From Rhea pennata (taxonomy: Eukaryota; Chordata; Aves; Rheiformes; Rheidae), in the NCBI RefSeq assembly GCF_028389875.1, contig NC_084682.1, positions 8,752,001 through 8,816,000 on the forward strand: a stretch of 64,000 nucleotides of DNA, given 5' to 3'. Both the position numbers and the translations under genes were made by a program. The notes beneath the pieces are model-generated. The model saw nothing but the letters and a program-made list of their open reading frames with translations, had not been told where the DNA came from and did no database searches. Shown in pieces: positions 45,401 to 57,600 of the stretch. Positions within the stretch are counted from its first letter, which is position 1; each line of letters begins with the position of its first letter.

Positions 45401-46118
45401 GTTTGACGCATCTTCCAACACCTTTTGCCCAAGAGCGATTTTTTTGGTTTGCTCCAATCTTCAGACGAACGTTTTTAACACGTTGCCCACGGTTTCGCAA
45501 ATCAGTAATTTTCTCCTGAATTCACCATTAAGTGGCCTTTGAAAAGTTGCTCCAGTCCTTAATTTTCTCCCTATTTTGGACAAAACAGTGAAACTAGAAT
45601 TGGGCATAGACCGAGGAGAGCCACAAACTGTAATTTATAGACCACTCAGGACACATACGCCTCATTTTCCGTGGCTTTGCTACGTAACACGTACACCACT
45701 GCCTTCGGGGTCCCACCTGTTACCTTGCGTAGCAGCGAGGAAGTGCTTCCTGCTACTACATTCACTCATAAATTTCTTGGTAGCAATAGAGTTTTCACAT
45801 TTCTGCCATGTTTTCCACCTGGGGAATTGGCAATCTGGTCATTTCTGTTGAGAATCCGTCAGAGAGAGAAACAATTTTATTATCACCTCTCTTTAAAACC
45901 CAATTTCTGTTTGTTTGGGTTTGAAATCACTAGTACACGCTTCTGAAGATAAGAAGAAATCTCAAGATTCGCAGTGCTCCGCCGCTTGCGGTTATGGCAT
46001 CGTACCAGCCACAGCGTACCTGATGGCACTGACGATAAAAAGTCCATCCCCCAAACCCTACAAATAAAATGATTGTAACAAAATACACTTATAATCACTT
46101 CAGAATTAACGTTCTCCA
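45401..46118. other. Intergenic sequence between ANKFY1 promoter and UBE2G1 3' end
   Basis: Short spacer between two genes on the same strand. No coding or repeat signature seen. The left edge is the fall-off of the CpG island and the right edge is a candidate UBE2G1 poly(A) signal. Confidence 0.5.
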
Positions 46119-46124
46119 TTTATT
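46119..46124 (-). terminator. UBE2G1: Candidate distal UBE2G1 poly(A) signal
   Basis: AATAAA on the minus strand about 3.3 kb into the terminal exon. Further AATAAA at 48656-48661 and 49279-49284 could give shorter 3' UTRs. Choice is inferred. Confidence 0.35.
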
Positions 46125-49100
46125 GATCTTCTAGTTTCAATAAGCATTTTCTAGGCATCACAGCAGGAAAGAATTTGAGAATGACAGCTTCATAACCTGA
46201 TTGATTTTTACAAAAAACTTCTCTGATGCGTAAGTAGCAGCATGGAGAAGCATGAAAAAGGAATTGAGACGGCCATCCAATTTTGATATTTATTAGAATT
46301 CTATGCTTTCCCTTCCTTTTTTTTTCCTCCCCAGTAATGCAGTGTTATCTGGAAAGCAGGCCACAAGGTACTGGGGGGACAGAGGAGACAGAAAATCTCC
46401 CCCATAATCGTGAGTCTCCAGATAATAATAAAAAAACAGTACGCAGACAATTACATAAAGCCAAACTAGATGAAAGATCCTGCAACAAGTGAAAATGATT
46501 AAGAATGCTGGTTTCCTTGATTGTTCCACAAGTACGCTGGTACTACTTATTCATAGTGCATGTCTTAAATGGTGTGAACATCTTGAGGTAATTAAGCAGA
46601 AACCTCTGCTTTCCTATCACTAAGCACCTAGCCATGGCTGTGCCCTTGCACATGAGGCAAGAACAAGCAAAAACCCAAGTGGAGCCACAGACAAGTAGGC
46701 CATTTGTGCACCTACCAAAGATTTGTTAAAAGCTGGACACCTGGCACCAGAATCTCAGATACCTTCTTAATTAAATTATTGGACATTAGTCATACCTGCA
46801 GCTTGTAAGCTGTCTCACAAGCAGTGTCTTAACGCTATTTCAGTCATGCTCCTTCTTTTGGAGTATCTGGGCCGTGTGGAATCACGTAACTGGGCAGGCA
46901 AAACAGTAGTTTTATATTCGCAAAGTGGGGACCAACACTGCTATGAGACTAACAATTCTTCCCTAAAACTGATGCAAGACTAAAATTTCCAGGCCTTCCT
47001 CTAAAAACAGAAAACAAACCCCAAAGTACTCCTTTTACAAAGCAAATTAGATAAGATTTAAGCTGTGATGTTTACTGATGAGTCAAATGTAGACTGTGTG
47101 TGTTCGTTAGCTTGTAAGAAAACACAGAATACTTTCCAATCTGCTCAAAGCAGCAAGTATTGGTTATTTGCAATTGCTGCCACTTCTTTGGGTACTCAAT
47201 GGAATTGCAGAAGGAAAGGTGAAAGGTGGCTAGTGGTGAAGGCGGCCAGTACTAGATTTAAGAACAGGAACATCTCCTGGTACTTTAGTAATAGAAAGGT
47301 GGCACCAAGCTGCTGCGATTCAACACAGTCCCAAGTCTTGGATAAATTGAAAAAAAAAAAAAAGTTTTAGACAGGCACTCAAATGGGAATGAGGAAGCAG
47401 CTATCGTGTCTGGGCCCAGATAGCACTGAAGTACTCCATACATCTGCCTGCCTACACGAGGAAGCTATCCAATTAAAATTCAATTTTAACTAATGGTTTC
47501 TCAAAATACTTTGTTATCAAATTTGCAAATATGACTATCAAACACAGTATGTTTATCTAAAGCAACTACAGGAGAAAGTAATGACTTCACCTTAAGTCTT
47601 GATTAGTATACCTGTATTTTTTTTTTTTAAAACCCATATGCTTGCCTTGCGACTAACAAGTCTTCCCATCTTCCACCCTACCCAGACCCTCATAAAACCT
47701 GCTACATACCTTTTTGGTGTACATATATTGATTGCATAGTGACCTGAAACAAAGTATAGCCAGCTAGCAAATTAATACTGAAAGCTTACTACAAGATGAC
47801 TTTTAATGACACTTTAACTGACTAATAAATTAGAGGGTTTCTCTCTGTGCTGTTAAAGGCTAAAATAAAACCAATCTCTGACAGAGCAGAGAACAGCCAG
47901 GCAGGTGCAGGTTCCTCTGCAAGTCTTTGGTAGAGAGATATTTCAGATAGGCCTGGAAAAAAGTTACTAGGTACTCCGAGATCAGGATTTGTTCGCAGGA
48001 GGTCCAAGACAGTTCTAAGAGAAAGAAAGAATTATTTTAATTGTTATTTCAAAATTAAATACAATGTCAAATTCAACACGTGTTTGCAGAGTTTTAGGTC
48101 CTTGAAGGAGTTCAGGTAAGTTGTGCTCTAACTGCAGTTCCCCTTTCCTATTTAAGATACTGAAAACAGCCAGGTTGACACAACATTATTGGAAAAAATT
48201 ATATTTTGGAAGAACTCACTACAGAAGGTGACAGAATTCAAAAAACTCAAAATTACATGAAAATATACATCGCAATTTTCTTTGTACATTAGGTAAGGAA
48301 ACTCTGAAGTAGAAGGCAAAGAATACGAAGGGCCACAGAAGAGAGAAAAAGGATAAGGAGGGAAAGTGTTTTTGATACCAAACCCAGAAATTAGTCATTT
48401 GAAAGCCTACTTGAATGTGCATGCTCAAATGCAACTTTGAGAAAAAACAAGCCTCCCATACACACACCCCACCTCACAAACAGGCAAGGAAAAAGGCAAG
48501 GAAAAAAGAAGAAAAAAAAACAACACACCACACCCAGAAAAAGCAGCTCATCCTATCTTGGACTAACTTAGTCAACTGAACTTCCAAATGAAAGCACTCA
48601 AGTCCTTTGGAAGGTAAAAACTCAGCAAGCTGCCTAAGGGTGCTCCATGGCCAGTTTTATTGCTATACCCAATTCAAGAAGTATGTGCAATTGGGTTTTA
48701 AAAAGGAGGAGAAAGAAAAAAAAAGCACCTTTGAGACTACAAAGGTCATCATAAAAGAAGACACAAGTAATTGATAGCAAATCCTTTCAGGGTTTAATTA
48801 GGAAAATCTTAAATTCTGATGAGGGATAAAGAGGGAGCACATTTCCAAAAACCAAAAGAGATACTAAACTTTAATAAGCAAGAGATTTTAATTAAGCCTC
48901 AGTGGGTCAAAGGAAAATTAAGTGGAAAAAAAGTCTTTATCCTAATTAGTTTTAGTTTGACATGCTTCACAAGTTTTTTTGTTGCTGTTTTTGTTTTTTT
49001 TCTTTAAACTGATAGGAAACAATGAATAGGGAGAGAAAAACTTGCTAAAATCTTTAGAATTTACACGATTCTTATCCTAACTACAGACAGCATTATTTGG

Positions 49101-49278
49101 TACAATGTGTATTTGTGGATGTACATGAACAGTATATATATTATCCAGATCATGTTGTGCTATGTACACATCTTTACAATTCTTCCTGAAGGTTAAAGCA
49201 GTTCATTAGATTTCAAAATGCGTAATCATCTTGTGTTGGCACTTGTTAGGCTCTTGTCAGCATTGATAACTGGCATGT

Positions 49279-49284
49279 TTTATT
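49279..49284 (-). terminator. UBE2G1: Proximal UBE2G1 poly(A) signal candidate
   Basis: AATAAA (GCAATAAAACATG on the minus strand) about 110 nt into the terminal exon; would give a very short 3' UTR. Confidence 0.4.
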
Positions 49285-49390
49285 GCAGCCCAGTTCCAGC
49301 CAGTGTTTGCCAACTTGTAACAACAGAAGTCCAGCAATAGGTGGGTAGAGTGCAGGAAAAAAAACAGTGCCATGTTTCTCAATTGAAGAC

Positions 49391-51546
49391 CTACAAAGAA
49401 ATCAAATTCATTAGAATAAAACCCTTCACAATTCTTAATTATTTTAAGATCTTAAATAGTGTTTCTGTTCAAGATAGATATTTGATACTTGTGCAAGAAC
49501 TTTACATACCTCTAAGCAGAAGATGCTTAAATGCAAAGATCATCATCCGAGACAGATTTTAGTTAGTGCAGCATACTGTGCATCTGAACCCAACTGCCAC
49601 ACTTTTGAGCTCCTATCACTTTTAAGCCATTTATCAAGTGCACAGTGTATGTTTTCATTACTCAAACTTAATGCAAAACACTTGAAGATTTACCATTGAA
49701 CATTTTTATATGTCATTTATTGTGAACGATAGATGCTGACTGAACAGCAAAGTGCGGTACAAAAATGACACAGTAGTGCTTCGTTAAATACCACAGCTAG
49801 CAAAGCAGACTCTGCTCGTTTGAAGCACACTATACAGCCCCTTCTCATCCAACTCATCACGCATTGCTTACTTTGGAGGTGTCACTAAGATTTTGAAAAG
49901 ATTTTGCCTTCCAGAAATCAATAGCTAGTATTTGTCATGAACATGCATTCACTATGGCCAACTTTAATACGGCAACAGAATTAAGGTTAGTTGAGGTTAC
50001 TCTGAAGTGTTTCCTCACAGCTACTCCCTCTTTCTCTAGGAAGAGAAAAAACACTTTCAGTTGCACAAACAATTCTTACAGTGTAGTTTTGAACAGCTGC
50101 GTAAGAGTCAGTTCCTTTGCCTGGTCTTTTGATAAATACTAAGCATTTCTCATGCTTTCTCTACACTGGAAGAAGTTCACTTTAATCAAAGCATTTCTTC
50201 TGATAAGAGATACTGTGTACTAGTTTGTCACAAATAAAGCTTTTCAGACAGAACTAATTCTTACAAAAGAGCGAGTTCCACCATCTCCTATACTTACTTG
50301 TTTCTTCACCAAGGTGCTAACTAGCAGGAGAATTTAGTAAGCCATTTTAGTAGTTTGGACAGTACAATCCCACTGGATTATAGGCAGTGTCATAATCCCC
50401 CCGCCCCATTTTGCGTGCTGAAGCTACCCAATACATAAATTCATATGTTTTTGGAGACTTTTCTGCCCAAATGGATCAGAGTAGTTTATTTGCCAAACCA
50501 ACCATTAAAAAAAGGCAGCTTTAACATGAAGATCTGTTTTGCTCTGAAGAGATAGGTGGGAATCTATTAGCTAATTGAGGAAGTTAATCTTGCTGTGCCA
50601 AGGAATAAAGTGAACAAAGGCTAGGTATTTGAGTGCCACATTTTAGTACACAGCTTTCTATGAGAACTTATTATAAGATATTCCTCTATTGAGGAGATGG
50701 GATTATTCAAGTTGCAGTAAACACCTTGAGTCAGGAGCTCATTTTATCAGGAGGACATAAGGTGTAAATATGATCCATCAGCTCCCCTAAGGGCAAAACT
50801 GGTAGAGGCTCTCAGATGTGCCACAGTTCAGTTTTCAAACAAAATCTGGCTGTCTTCCCTGAAACTATAATTAGACCTTCCCCAGTAACATTAAGTTATT
50901 TCAGAGCTGTCAAAGAGAATGCAACCTTTCTTGATATCATCTATGGTAATATCTCAATTCATCCTCTTTAATATCCTAGCAGGGTTTTTTGTTTTTATTT
51001 AAATAAAAATTCCCACAGATATTTGAAGCAATCCTTTCTAAAAGGCTTCCTAGTAACTTCACTAACACCTCAGATAAAGCTTGCAAGCAACATGGCACCA
51101 GTATCTGCAAGAGAAATTCCACATGTGTATGAACTTGAGATAAGACAAACAAGATGCTTTTAAGACTCAAACAAGTAGTTTTCACAATAGTGAACATGAA
51201 GGAACAGGTATTCCCTTCTTTTATAGCCCCAAAAGTCCTTAAGCACTTAATAAAGCAGGATTAATACTGCTAAATAAAACTTCAACTCCTCAACAGTATA
51301 AAGGTACTAGTAGAGTTCCCCACAGTAGACAGAGGGGGCTGTTACTGCGCTGCAAAGTTCTTCAGTATTTCCTTAACCACAAAGTCTTCAGTATAAAACA
51401 TAGCCAAAAAACTCTAGTGCAAGCAAGCTGGTAAAAAGAAAGGTTGAGGGGGGCGTTTTTGAACAAAAACAAAAAATTGAGCTCAGCAACACTTACCTAA
51501 TCCAGAAAACCCTCAACTCAGTTATCTGACTACTTTAGATACTTAC
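49391..51546 (-). other. UBE2G1: UBE2G1 intron 5 (3' UTR intron)
   Basis: 2.2-kb intron lying wholly after the stop codon, with GT-AG ends. Contains no recognised element. Confidence 0.75.
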
Positions 51547-51670
51547 CCTGAAAAAAGTGAAGCTACTAGCTGCTGAATAAGTGTCACTCAAAAGCAGTTT
51601 CTTGGCTTTTTCTTACACAGCGGGCAACTTTTCTTTTGAATTCTCCATTTCTGTCTTCTCTCCATTCTTT
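51547..51670 (-). CDS. UBE2G1: UBE2G1 exon 5 (coding 51584-51670, then 37 nt of 3' UTR)
   Basis: Encodes the last 28 residues ([20 protein letters not shown] then KSQETAFE) and TGA at 51586-51584. A strong donor CAGG|gtaagtatc follows 37 nt after the stop, so the gene has an intron in its 3' UTR. Confidence 0.93.
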
Positions 51671-54600
51671 CTGTAATTGAATAGACAGCTTTCAGATGTC
51701 AGTGCTATAACAATGGAAAAATTCCAGGAAGAATCTTGGTGTTTAATTCTAGATACTAGCCATCCAATGAACACTTAGATTTGTTTACAGCTGTTGAGCT
51801 AGCCACTAAGCACCTGTGACATTCGGAGCTTACAAAGCACTGATTGCACTGGATTTCTGTGCAAGTTACCCACAGAACAGCAAAGATCTGGCCTAACCCC
51901 TCCTTGGCATTTTGGCATTCTTCAAGACTAATCCGGTGGTTACAAGCATTTTGCAATGCCAAAACTGAAATCCACTTATTTCAGCTTGCTCTAGAAGAAA
52001 GTCTATAGACCAGAACCTATTCATACAGGTTATAAAAACTAACTTTATCTGCAGTGATAAAAAAGGCACAACAACTTTGCTGAGCCAGTAATTATTCCGC
52101 AATTTTTAGGACAGTTTCCATTCCCTTTTAATCAGGCATTGGAGACTTTCAACGAGGATACTCCAGGATAGAACTACAGAAGTTATACTATTTAGGAGAC
52201 AGTGCCCTTCAAAAAGGAAAAAAAAATGTAGTTATATATGGCTGCAAGATATTGGCTCCATGAGGAAGATCTTAACAGAATACTCAGAGACTATCCCATA
52301 TGTATATTGTGACAGCTATCCAATTTTAGAACTGCATAGATGAAGAGCAAAGATAAAGATGAACTGGAAGATCGGCAAGACAGGTTAGTCTGAACCTGGA
52401 GATGTGCCATGGTATCACCACAAACCGACACAAGGAAATGCAGTCAGTTTTAAACTTTGATTCTGTACCAGCTTCATGAAGAGCTCAGATTAAAGCGCAG
52501 GAGCATCACAAAACATGACTAAGGTTGATGTACTGGACACTACCTTATTTAAACACTGAAGTAGTGAAAAAAAAACCCAACAAAACAAAATACTTATTAG
52601 TTCATGAAATAGGTTGTACAGATGTTAGGTTTTGGTATAAGCAGTATTTGCATGCTTAGTATTTTCCTGAAGTAAAATAACAGGTAAAACTCTTAGCCCT
52701 TGTGTGGGGTGAAGGTTGTAGCACAGTGGAGCCAGAGAAGACAGTGGTAGTCGATATACCCTAACATTCACGACCTCGAAGCTCACCTAGCACAGTCAGT
52801 ATCTTGACAAGCCCAGCAGGTCTTACTTTTCTAGTGAAAGCACAAAAGGCTATTAATTAATTTGTTCTCCTTTTCCAGGAATTAATACAGCAAGCATTTG
52901 GTTCGCTGGACAGAGACACAGGGCAGTTTATGCAAGAGGGCTTAAGGCCAAGAAAAGCTTTGAGTTCACACTTTCCTGGCTTCAGATACTTAGGTTTTGT
53001 TTCTACCTTTTAGATTTGTAGCTCTGTGAAGCAGTGTTCAAAATTGAATGGCAAGTGATGTTCCCAATTTGACAGCAATCTCTCCAAAACTCAGGTCATG
53101 AACTGTTCTACTTGCCTCCGGCAGTGTCTGCTCAGGCTCCTGTCCCTTGTATCTTCCCCCACTCCAAGAGACGGCACTCCAACACACATTGTTCAGTTTT
53201 CTGTGAAGCAGGTATTTTACCCACCGCCGTTGCATTCCTATGGTCACTAGCATCCATTACATTACTGATGCCTTAATATCATCCTCATAGTCAGAGAGGG
53301 ATTAAGTTCTTGCTCCTTCAAGCTGGGGTAGGAAATGCTTTGTTCCCTTAAGATTTTTTTTCTACTTTTACCCATAAGACTCAGAGGCCTACTCACCAGT
53401 GGGTAAACTTGCAACCCCTTTAAAAGGCATAGCTTTAGATATAACATCTATCATACAGAGGTAGAATCACCCCTGAAGTAGTTGGCAGAACACAGAGGTA
53501 CAACACAGGAAGAGACTGCAAAAGATACGCTAACAGGGTGATAAGCACAGCTAAAAATACAAGCTTTCTCCAGTATCAGGTCAGCAACATTCAACATACA
53601 TGAGTTTGCAAACAGGAATTCTAATTGTACTTTTAGCATTTCATTAATAGCTTGCTCCTCCCAGTATTCTCGGGTTTGCCAACAGGAAACACTCGCATAG
53701 CCGGGATATTTATTTCCACCAGTAACATGACACAAGAGGGGACATCCAACACTCACAAGAACGTTGGGTGAGGACTTCTCCACTACTACTTAGTTCCCCC
53801 TTGCCCCATTAGATTTGTTTCACACAAGCCTATTTCCACCATTATTTCTGAGATGAGCTCAGCCACCTTTGGCAATACTAACAGCATTGTAGATCAAAGG
53901 CTTCAGGAAACTAAGCTCCTGCCCACTTTAAGAAAGTTAACCTAGTTCAACAAAGCAGGTTAACATGCTTCTAGGAATCCTCTCACCTTCCAATTACCAC
54001 TTCCCTTTTCCTCACTCTCGCAGGGTCGTTAAAAAAAGATAAAATCCCATAGCTTCTCTTTAACAATATTGCATGTATTAGTCTTCACCAAACTATGTCA
54101 CCAGTAACCTAAATGACAGTTAGTGCCTCTCAGCACTGAGAACTCTTCCCTCCCCACTACAAACACCTATTAGTCTGCCATTCAGCTCTTTTAGATAAGA
54201 GCAACAAAAATGCATTTACACAAGCCCACAGCACAGGCCACACTCCAGGAAACATGATGCTGCATGAAACATTTGTCTCCCCAATGACAAAATTAGGGAG
54301 AATCACTTAAAATTTGCTTTGGTTTTCCAACTGTAATCCATGGCCTTCTCCCTACCCCTTAGCAAGGCATTCAAGTCTAGGATAATGCTTTCTTCAGAGC
54401 TAAAGGCCAGATGCCCAATGAAGTTTTCAACTGCATTCTCGAAGTACAGATCTACAGAGTCAAACCCACAGCTTTAATCTAAGATTTAATAGAATGGCTT
54501 TACAGAGGCAAATGCAAGAAGTCACAACATAATTGTACTGAGGCACTCCACTACATTTCCTCCTTCTGTTCAAATCAATAAATCAACATCTTATGTAATT

Positions 54601-57600
54601 TTAGACAATTTTAATACACTACACAAGTAGCATATTAGGAATCAAAACAGGCTTTATAATATATCAACCACTGCAGGTAAACTTAACAGCTGTTGGAACT
54701 GGTAGTTGTTTACAGCCACACAGGATTTTGCACAGCAAGATTCCTTGAACTTTCTAAGATGAAAGGAGCTAAAATTTACCCATAGGTAGCCTGTGAACAC
54801 AAATTTACTCCAAATGCATTACAGCATAGGAGAAGTTAAACCATTGCCTGTGCAGTTTGGCAGTATCTTTACCTTGCAGTCTACATGAAATAATTACTAG
54901 TTAGTCCTTGTATAACTAATGAATACAGTTAAATTTATGTTTCACAGCACATGGGCTTTTCTCAATAATAGAAGAGCCTTAGCTTAGCTGTAAGAGGTTC
55001 ATCCAAAAAACTACTGTTCTGTTTGTCACAAAAGAAATTGAACTCTGTAGCCAAGAGTTTAGTTCTCTATACCAAAGACCATTTGCAGACCAAGAAAAAT
55101 CTTACCGCTGCATCAACATTAGCAGGAGAATCACCATTGGGATCTGCCAGCATAGAAATTACACTAATCATTATAGTTTCCACTGTGTGAATGGGAAGCC
55201 AGCGTTCCTCAGGTTTTTCATAGCCATATTTGTCTTCTCCAGGCTCGTGAAGAATTGAAATGCAGACATCCCCATTCTTGTCAACTACAAAATAGAACAG
55301 GACATATTTCAGTAATGAACAACACGCTGGCATTTCTTCAGGTTAGTTACAGAACCGTTAGCCTCCAACTCCAGCTAGTCTCAAAACAAGCTGATGAAGA
55401 GGCTTTAACAATTGCTTACTTTCCTTTTTCATTTACAACTTAAGTCTCCAAGAAGTGAGGCTTGGTCAGTTATTCTGATCTAGGCTTTTAGCAGAGGGCA
55501 GGGAGCAGACAACTTTTTACATCAGGCTACAACTTGCAAGACTATTTAAATGAGCTCCCACTACAGCATTTTTCTGGTAAGATCAGCAAATCAGAGGGTA
55601 ACCTTTTCTTTCCTCCCATCAACTAGATATTACTGTTGTATATTGGAATATAATTTAAGTTGCTGGATTGGAGTCTTCCTGACAAGAATTCTGGTATTTC
55701 TAGAGTTTAACTGACACAGTATCAGAATGTCCTCTGTTCACTGTGTTGGTCTCCTCCCAGCTTTTCACATCTGCAACTCAGACACTGACTTTAGAACCTG
55801 AAGAACATCCCTCCTTCTCCAGTAAAAACCCTCTTCTGTTTTATGTTACCTTCCCACCTATGTCCAGCAGCCCAGAAATAAAGCTGAAACAGGAATCATC
55901 TTCAGAGTGGCTAAAAAGATGCTGTTACTTCATGCGTCACTGGGAGACAAACCTGGGTCTTCTATACTGAACCACCAAATCAGCAATACAGTAAGATGAA
56001 GTACTTAGTGGTATGACAAATAGTAGCTAGAAAAATCAAGTTTCTATATATGTAGTACAAAATTCTGGTCTGAGGAGAAGACACCTATATAGTTACCAAG
56101 AATTCAAAAAGCTAGCAAAAATACTTTAGGAGCAGTCTCTCAGAGCAGAGTTTAGAAACTATGCAATGGTTACTACTTCTTTTTGAAGTGAAAACAAAGT
56201 AAATGCAGAGTTTCATATTTCTGGCCTGAAAATAAATGCGGAAGTGTTTAGTCACAACATTTCTTAGTTGCAAAATACATTAAAACTTCAGTATTTCTTA
56301 CCATTTGGGTGCCAGATTTCTGTGATGAACTTCATTTTTGGCGGCCTCAGTGGATAGTCTTTTGGAAAAGTAAGATGAGCCTTGAAAACACCACCTTCAC
56401 TGGGGAATCAAAAATATCTCAGTGGAGTTTCTCGTAAGCTTGAGCTGAAGGCTGGAACTTAATGATGCATCGACATCTTCAGGTTTACCCCTTCCACAGC
56501 TTAACACCATTTGGGTAATTAACAGTACCAATATTTTTACATGCCACAAAAGGAGTTTCTATATTGAGATCCTTTCACAAGATATTGCCAGTTCCCTAAT
56601 GCTTGCTTCTTTTTTAAAATTAGGATGATGTTCCGGAGCAAAAACAAATTCAAAAAAACTGCACAAGAAATCCACCATCTGCAATTACAACCTTAAGGTT
56701 TTTTCGCTATTGCATTTGTTAACAATAAAGAGGAAAAAAAAAATAAAGGTGCTGCTAATAACGCCCTTTACTGAGACTAAAGTACAGTCCAGCAGATACC
56801 TGCTTGTATTCTTCCTAAAGGACACCTTAGTCTTCATCTCTCAGTATCAGTCTGTAGCAGTAAGTCTTAAAAAATTAGAGCAAAACTTTTTCTTTGCATC
56901 TCTAGCACTACTATTTAAAAACTGCTGGTACTACCTTTCCAGCACTTTGCTGGATAGACTCAAACATGACAGTGAGATGTTCCGAGTTACAGTTACCCAC
57001 TAAACTGGAGAATGGTAAACAGGTATCCAGTTCTCATGTGGGAAGAGGTATACTTAGCTGAGGTAACTGACCTATTTAAATAGTGAGGTTTTGATATCCA
57101 GGAACGTTCACTTTTGAGAAGTGTGAAGGCCTGTACCAAAAAGAAAGCCTTACAACATTTGCCCTATTACTGTTATTTCTTGTAACTGATGTTCATAACC
57201 AAGTTGGAAATTGCAAAACAGATTTTGTTCAGATTCAGATGAGAATCTGAACAAAACCACGGAAGAAAGCAGTGTGAGATGAGGTGTAGTACGACGAGCC
57301 ACTCCTCAGTGGCCACACACACAAGAGAACTGTGGTAGGAAAGAGTTGTTCGGTGCATTTATGTTTTCTATATTTGTAATGGAGCAGGAGCCAGTATTTA
57401 AAGCCCACAGGCTAATGAGAAAATAAAATTTCTTACCACCAGTAACAAGGAAGATGTGCAGTTTTAACAAGTGTCTGATCTTAAGAAAAACAAACAACCA
57501 AATACATCACCAAGTCTAAATGGCTTGCCTCTTAGAAGGCAGCTGAGGAGATGTGAACCAATAGCATTCATCTTTCCACAAATTTCAGAAAGGCAGGCAG

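Larger units (their letters stand above)
46119..49390 (-). other. UBE2G1: UBE2G1 terminal exon (3' UTR only), probable extent
   Basis: Acceptor TTTGATTTCTTTGTAG ends at 49391 on the minus strand. It is a strong polypyrimidine tract and pairs with the donor located after the UBE2G1 stop codon. The sequence downstream is non-coding and looks UTR-like, with AATAAA signals. The 3' end is uncertain. A 61-codon open frame at 47822-48007 falls within this exon and has no recognised homologue. Confidence 0.6.

Noticed and set aside
44268-45542. 424-codon plus-strand open frame and several 300-codon minus-strand frames across the ANKFY1 promoter
   Set aside because: They arise from the absence of AT-rich stop codons in a CpG island. 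Translations are alanine, proline and arginine runs open in many frames at once, with no domain.
47822-48016. 61-codon minus-strand open frame preceded by a good acceptor-like sequence
   Set aside because: It lies inside the probable UBE2G1 3' UTR and its translation (for example FFPGLSEISLYQRLAEEPAP) matches nothing I recognise; the stronger acceptor at 49391 explains the terminal exon.
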